Of a DNA stretch of 64,000 nt, positions 60,670 through 64,000 are shown piece by piece. The stretch's first letter is position 1, and each line of letters begins with the position of its first letter. The notes under the pieces were generated by a model, which saw only the letters and a program-made list of their open reading frames with translations, did no database searches and was not told where the DNA came from. Both the position numbers and the translations under genes were made by a program. This stretch comes from Enterobacter sp. 10-1 (GTDB taxonomy: Bacteria; Pseudomonadota; Gammaproteobacteria; Enterobacterales; Enterobacteriaceae). Where the stretch lies: contig NISF01000003.1 of the NCBI GenBank assembly GCA_002270295.1, forward strand, positions 62,001 to 126,000, given 5' to 3'.

Positions 60670-61368
60670 ATGAAACACGATCATTTTATTGTTCAAAGCC
60701 CTGTGACACCTGCTCAGCAGCTGCTGTTGCTGTTTCATGGCGTCGGTGATAATCCGGTTGCAATGGGGCAAATCGGCAGCCTGTTCGCGCCGCAGTTCCC
60801 GGATGCGTTAATCGTCAGTATCGGCGGCGCCGAGCCGTGCGGCCCGGCACCCGGCCGTCAGTGGTTCTCCGTGCAGGGGGTGACCGAGGACAACCGGCAG
60901 GCGCGTATTGACGCCATCATGCCGACCTTTATTGAGACGGTGCGCTACTGGCAGAAGCAAAGCGGCGTGCCTGCGCAGGCAACGGCGCTGATTGGCTTCT
61001 CGCAGGGGGCGATTATGTCGCTGGAAAGCATCAAGGCCGAACCGGGACTGGCTTCGCGGGTGATCGCCTTTAACGGGCGCTACGGCACGCTGCCGCAGTC
61101 GGCGACAACGGCGACCACCGTGCACCTGATCCACGGCGGCGAGGATCGGGTTATCGATCTGGCGTGGGCCGTCGCGGCGCAGGAGGCGCTGGTGCAGGCC
61201 GGTGGCGACGTGACGCTGGATATCGTTGAGGATTTGGGACACGCGATTGACGATCGCAGCATGCAGTTTGCGCTCGAGCGTCTGCGCTATACCGTACCGA
61301 AGCACTATTTCGACGAAGCGTTAAGCGGCAGCACGCCGAAAGATGACGATATTATCGAGCTGCTGTGA
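60670..61368 (+). CDS. ypfH: Alpha/beta-hydrolase esterase YpfH
   Basis: A 232-residue serine hydrolase of the phospholipase/carboxylesterase type. Nucleophile Ser in GFSQGA (~117), acid and His likely in HGGEDRVID (Asp ~160) and DLGHAID (His ~192). Esterase activity on acyl esters is reported for E. coli YpfH. AAAGGAGAAAGCC precedes the ATG. Confidence 0.9.
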   Translation: MKHDHFIVQSPVTPAQQLLLLFHGVGDNPVAMGQIGSLFAPQFPDALIVSIGGAEPCGPAPGRQWFSVQGVTEDNRQARIDAIMPTFIETVRYWQKQSGVPAQATALIGFSQGAIMSLESIKAEPGLASRVIAFNGRYGTLPQSATTATTVHLIHGGEDRVIDLAWAVAAQEALVQAGGDVTLDIVEDLGHAIDDRSMQFALERLRYTVPKHYFDEALSGSTPKDDDIIELL

Positions 61369-61383
61369 TTGGGCGATAGCTGG

Positions 61384-61414
61384 CCCGGATAAGGCGTATG
61401 ACGCCGTTATCCGG
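61384..61414. repeat. REP-like palindromic unit
   Basis: CCCGGATAA-ggCGT-atg-ACGccg-TTATCCGGG, matching the GCCGGATAAGGCGT type REP/PU in the gap between convergent ypfH and ypfN. It may act as a bidirectional terminator or mRNA stabiliser. Confidence 0.75.
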
Positions 61415-61462
61415 GAGATCCCCCGGCGAGGTGACGTTCACCGGGGAGACCGCGCGTCGAAC

Positions 61463-61663
61463 CTACTTCTTCGACGAGTCGTTCTTCGGCCAGTCGTCGT
61501 CATCATCCCACTTATCGTTGCAATCACGATGGGGGGGAAGGTCCGGCTTGTTGGCGAGAAATTTTTTGTGGTCGACGCGATTAAGGTCCTTAATCACGTT
61601 AATCATGACGCCCACTAAAAAAACTAACACCAGGACCCACCAGTATTTACTTAGCCATTCCAT
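61463..61663 (-). CDS. ypfN: Small membrane protein YpfN
   Basis: Sixty-six residues, one N-terminal span ([18 protein letters not shown], ~7-24), basic then a strongly acidic tail (WDDDDDW). The internal ATG is chosen because GAGGAAG lies ahead of it and it matches E. coli YpfN end to end; the longer frame is not used. Function unknown; downstream of dapE on the same strand. Confidence 0.87.
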   Translation of the reverse strand: MEWLSKYWWVLVLVFLVGVMINVIKDLNRVDHKKFLANKPDLPPHRDCNDKWDDDDDWPKNDSSKK

Positions 61664-61713
61664 GCTGCTTCCTCTTTTATACCCGTCATCGTTCAGGGTA
61701 TCTGTCGATGTTG

Positions 61714-62841
61714 TCAGGCGACCAGCTGTTCCATGATCCGTTGATACATCCGCGCCAGCAGCTGCAGGTCGGCGGCGTTCACGCACTCGTTAATTTTGTG
61801 GATCGTGGCATTCACCGGCCCCAGCTCAACCACCTGTGCTCCCATGCGAGCGATAAACCGCCCGTCGGAGGTACCGCCGTTGGTCAACAGCTGCGGCTTG
61901 ATCTCATTATAGTGCTCAATGGCATTCACCACCGCTTCAACCAGCTTACCGCGGCCGGTCAGGAACGGCTGGCCGGAGAGCCACCAGTCGAGGGTGTAGC
62001 GCAGCTGGTATTTTTCCAGCAGCTCTACAACCCGGGCTTTGATCATCTCGTCGGTCAGCTCGGTGCTGAAGCGGAAGTTGAACTGAACGAACATGTCGCC
62101 CGGAATCACGTTATTGCTGCCGGTTCCCGCCTTGACGTTGGCAATCTGCATGCTGGTCGGCGGGAAGAACTCGTTGCCTTTGTCCCATTCGATTCCCACC
62201 AGCTCGGTGAGCATCGGCGCGGCGCGGTGCACCGGATTATCCGCCAGATGGGGGTAGGCGACGTGGCCCTGCACGCCGTGGATGGTTAAATTGCAGGTTA
62301 GCGAGCCGCGGCGGCCGTTCTTCACCACGTCCCCGACCACTTCGGTGCTGGAGGGTTCGCCCACCAGGCAGTAATCGAGGCGCTCTTTGCGGGCCATCAG
62401 GGCTTCGACGACTTTCACCGTGCCGTTGTGGGCGCTGGCTTCTTCATCTGAGGTGATCAAAAAGGCCAGCCGACCTTTATGGTTCGGGTACTGGGCGACA
62501 AAACGCTCGGCGGCGACCACCATCGCGGCCAGCGAGCCTTTCATGTCCGCCGCACCGCGGCCAAACAGCATGCCGTCGCGAATAGTCGGTTCAAACGGTG
62601 GGTTAATCCACCGGTCAGCGTCGCCCGCCGGGACAACATCGGTATGACCGGCGAAGGCCAGGGTTTCGCCGCGTCCGCGCCAGGCCCAGAAATTTTGGGT
62701 ATCGCCGAAATCCATCGGTTCAACGGTAAAACCAATCGCACGCAGACGTTCAATCATTAACGCCTGGCATCCCGCATCATCGGGGCTGAGGGAAGGGCGG
62801 CGAATAAGCTGCTGAGCCAGCTCAATGACCGGGCAAGACAT
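61714..62841 (-). CDS. dapE: Succinyl-diaminopimelate desuccinylase
   Basis: Di-zinc M20A enzyme producing LL-diaminopimelate for lysine and peptidoglycan; 375 residues. FAGHTDVVP supplies His/Asp, GRGAADMKG the bridging Asp, SDEEA the general base, and a late NGGTSDGRF (~345-353) completes the site. Three bases downstream of yffB, forming an operon. Confidence 0.97.
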   Translation of the reverse strand: MSCPVIELAQQLIRRPSLSPDDAGCQALMIERLRAIGFTVEPMDFGDTQNFWAWRGRGETLAFAGHTDVVPAGDADRWINPPFEPTIRDGMLFGRGAADMKGSLAAMVVAAERFVAQYPNHKGRLAFLITSDEEASAHNGTVKVVEALMARKERLDYCLVGEPSSTEVVGDVVKNGRRGSLTCNLTIHGVQGHVAYPHLADNPVHRAAPMLTELVGIEWDKGNEFFPPTSMQIANVKAGTGSNNVIPGDMFVQFNFRFSTELTDEMIKARVVELLEKYQLRYTLDWWLSGQPFLTGRGKLVEAVVNAIEHYNEIKPQLLTNGGTSDGRFIARMGAQVVELGPVNATIHKINECVNAADLQLLARMYQRIMEQLVA

Positions 62842-62844
62842 AGA

Positions 62845-63201
62845 CTATACCTCGTTAACAAGCTTCTTATAAGTGAGTTCACTGAAGCCCAGCAGCATAG
62901 GCTGACCGGGCGCGCAGAGCAATGGGCGTTTGATGATCGCCGGCATTTCGAGCATCAGCCCGGCGGCGGCATCGGCGTTATCGATGCGGGAGCGGACCGA
63001 TTCATCCAGCTTACGCCACGTAGTGCCGCGGGTGTTGAGCAGGGCTTCCCAACCCAGTTCAGCAATAAACGTATCTAATAATTCACGCTCCAGCCCATCG
63101 ACGCGATAATCATGGACGCGGTATTCAACCTGGTTAGCCTCCAGCCAGCGGCGGGCCTTTTTAACGGTGTCGCAGTTTTTTATCCCGTACATGGTCAGCA
63201 T
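62845..63201 (-). CDS. yffB: ArsC/Spx-family protein YffB
   Basis: A 118-residue thioredoxin-fold protein with a single N-terminal Cys in KNCDTVKKA (~10) and the family C-terminal motif [16 protein letters not shown]. Related to ArsC/Spx; function unknown, reported as glutathione-dependent thiol reductase-like. Operon with dapE. Confidence 0.9.
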   Translation of the reverse strand: MLTMYGIKNCDTVKKARRWLEANQVEYRVHDYRVDGLERELLDTFIAELGWEALLNTRGTTWRKLDESVRSRIDNADAAAGLMLEMPAIIKRPLLCAPGQPMLLGFSELTYKKLVNEV

Positions 63202-63674
63202 AATGAAACCTTTTTCATTGAATTAAGCGCGGAACGCAGATTTTTCCGAATATACTCACGCCGTACCCGGCGGCCTGTCCGTTAGCATCCTGAAACTTGA
63301 GTTATTTCGGGTATATATAAGCCGATAGGGAATAATACGTGAATCGCTTTAATAAATGTAATTTTTTGCCGGCAATATATAACCATGCTTATAGGTTGGT
63401 TAAATATTCATCTCTTGCGCAGGATTGTGACGACGCTCGCGCGCTGAAATTCTGGCCTCTTCCGCCGTAGACGGTCAATGCCTGAGGACGAGTCTGATAT
63501 TGCAAAATATTGCTATGTATCACATTAAATTTACCCTGGCAGGGTCATAGTAGCTGCAAATCAGCGATAGCTATCCTGACAGTGGCCATCAAGCAATCAA
63601 AGCGATAGTGGCAAACAACTTCCCATAACCGATGAATTTACATAAAATCACCCATAATAATAAGAGAGGCTATT
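63202..63674. other. 473-bp intergenic gap between yffB and ypfM
   Basis: Divergent promoters for yffB-dapE and ypfM are expected here. A GATAGCTATC palindrome lies at 63566-63575. AT-rich; no coding frame, repeat or RNA gene recognised, and no promoter clear enough to call. Confidence 0.55.
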
Positions 63675-63734
63675 ATGATTGAACATGAACTAGGGAACTG
63701 GAAAGATTTTATCGAAGGCATGCTTCGTAAATAA
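63675..63734 (+). CDS. ypfM: Small protein YpfM (19 residues)
   Basis: Nineteen codons encoding MIEHELGNWKDFIEGMLRK, nearly identical to the E. coli small protein YpfM (MIERELGNWKDFIEVMLRK type). GAGAGG lies seven bases upstream. It carries mixed charge around a Trp/Phe core and has no signal or span. Opposite in strand to yffB and to acrD. Confidence 0.85.
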   Translation: MIEHELGNWKDFIEGMLRK

Positions 63735-63797
63735 ATTCCGCAATGTGAGCAGGGTATTCCAACTGCTAAAATAACGATGCAGTGGATCTGAACACAT

Positions 63798-63828
63798 AAA
63801 AAAGGCGACGCTTCTGGTCGCCTTTTTT
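63798..63828. terminator. Bidirectional terminator between ypfM and acrD
   Basis: Symmetric AAAAAAGGCGAC/GTCGCCTTTTTT with a 7-base loop; it terminates ypfM on the plus and acrD on the minus strand. Confidence 0.9.
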
Positions 63829-63869
63829 GTTATTCCAGCGCGACGATACGGCCTCGCGCCGGCCGCAGG

Positions 63870-64000
63870 TTATTGCGGGCGTTCTTTTAGCGGGAAGCGG
63901 CGCCGCACCAGCACAAAGAACAGCGGCACGAAGAAGATGGCGAGAACGGTGGCGGAGATCATGCCGCCCATCACCCCGGTGCCGACCGCATGTTGACTAC
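63870..64000 (-). CDS. acrD: RND efflux pump AcrD, C-terminal end
   Basis: The last ~43 codons of an RND transporter on the minus strand, ending in TAA at 63870. The readable tail [19 protein letters not shown] then a final span and [15 protein letters not shown] matches the AcrD C-terminus. AcrD exports aminoglycosides and other amphiphiles with AcrA and TolC in E. coli. The 5' part lies beyond the window. Confidence 0.9.
   Translation of the reverse strand, partial: SQHAVGTGVMGGMISATVLAIFFVPLFFVLVRRRFPLKERPQ

Overview
The window is a 64-kb stretch of enterobacterial chromosome, GC-rich and almost fully coding. Gene content and order (hscA-fdx-iscX-pepB-sseB, sseA, yfhM-pbpC, ndk, rlmN-rodZ-ispG-hisS-yfgM-bamB-der, xseA, guaBA, yfgF, ppk-ppx, purMN, upp-uraA-hda, bepA, perM, bcp-gcvR, dapA-bamC, purC, ypfJ-tmcA-ypfH, dapE-yffB, acrD) are the E. 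coli/Salmonella backbone of this region. GC content, ERIC repeats and a BglK-type beta-glucoside kinase suggest Klebsiella, Raoultella or a close relative; species cannot be fixed from sequence alone. No rRNA, tRNA, insertion sequence, phage or CRISPR was seen.

Layout. 1-4 kb: end of the isc cluster, pepB, sseB and convergent sseA. 4.1-6.6 kb: an accessory two-gene operon (M20 amidohydrolase plus an unrecognised polytopic membrane protein) between sseA and yfhM, followed by a 628-bp gap. 7.2-14.5 kb: yfhM-pbpC, a bacterial alpha-2-macroglobulin with its peptidoglycan synthase. 14.6-25.3 kb: ndk and the long rlmN-to-der run, then an orphan Gfo/Idh/MocA oxidoreductase and yfgJ. 25.3-29.9 kb: xseA divergent from guaBA. 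30.0-36.4 kb: an accessory block (AraC/SDR pair, TetR/SDR/SDR set, MFS/LysR pair) between guaA and yfgG. 36.4-44.8 kb: yfgG, yfgF, ppx-ppk and purN-purM. 45.0-47.4 kb: an inserted bglK plus 6-phospho-beta-glucosidase operon. 47.5-64 kb: upp-uraA-hda to the 3' end of acrD, including the 19-codon ypfM.

Shared control is visible. PurR-type boxes lie before guaB, purM and purC; a perfect FNR box lies before yfgF; a pho-box-like site lies before ppk; the reiterative-transcription start GATTTTTTTTG lies before upp; LacI-family operators lie before bglK; and a 43-bp near-palindrome containing two of three related dyads lies between the TetR gene and its SDR neighbour. Several genes use non-ATG starts: hisS, yfgM, yfgG and purM (GTG), hda (CTG) and gcvR (TTG).

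Most of the window is well-known core genome. The parts least explained by known biology are the amidohydrolase/membrane-protein operon and its upstream gap, the three-SDR/four-regulator block, the bgl operon that carries operators but no adjacent repressor, and the terminator-like hairpin at the head of the rlmN leader.
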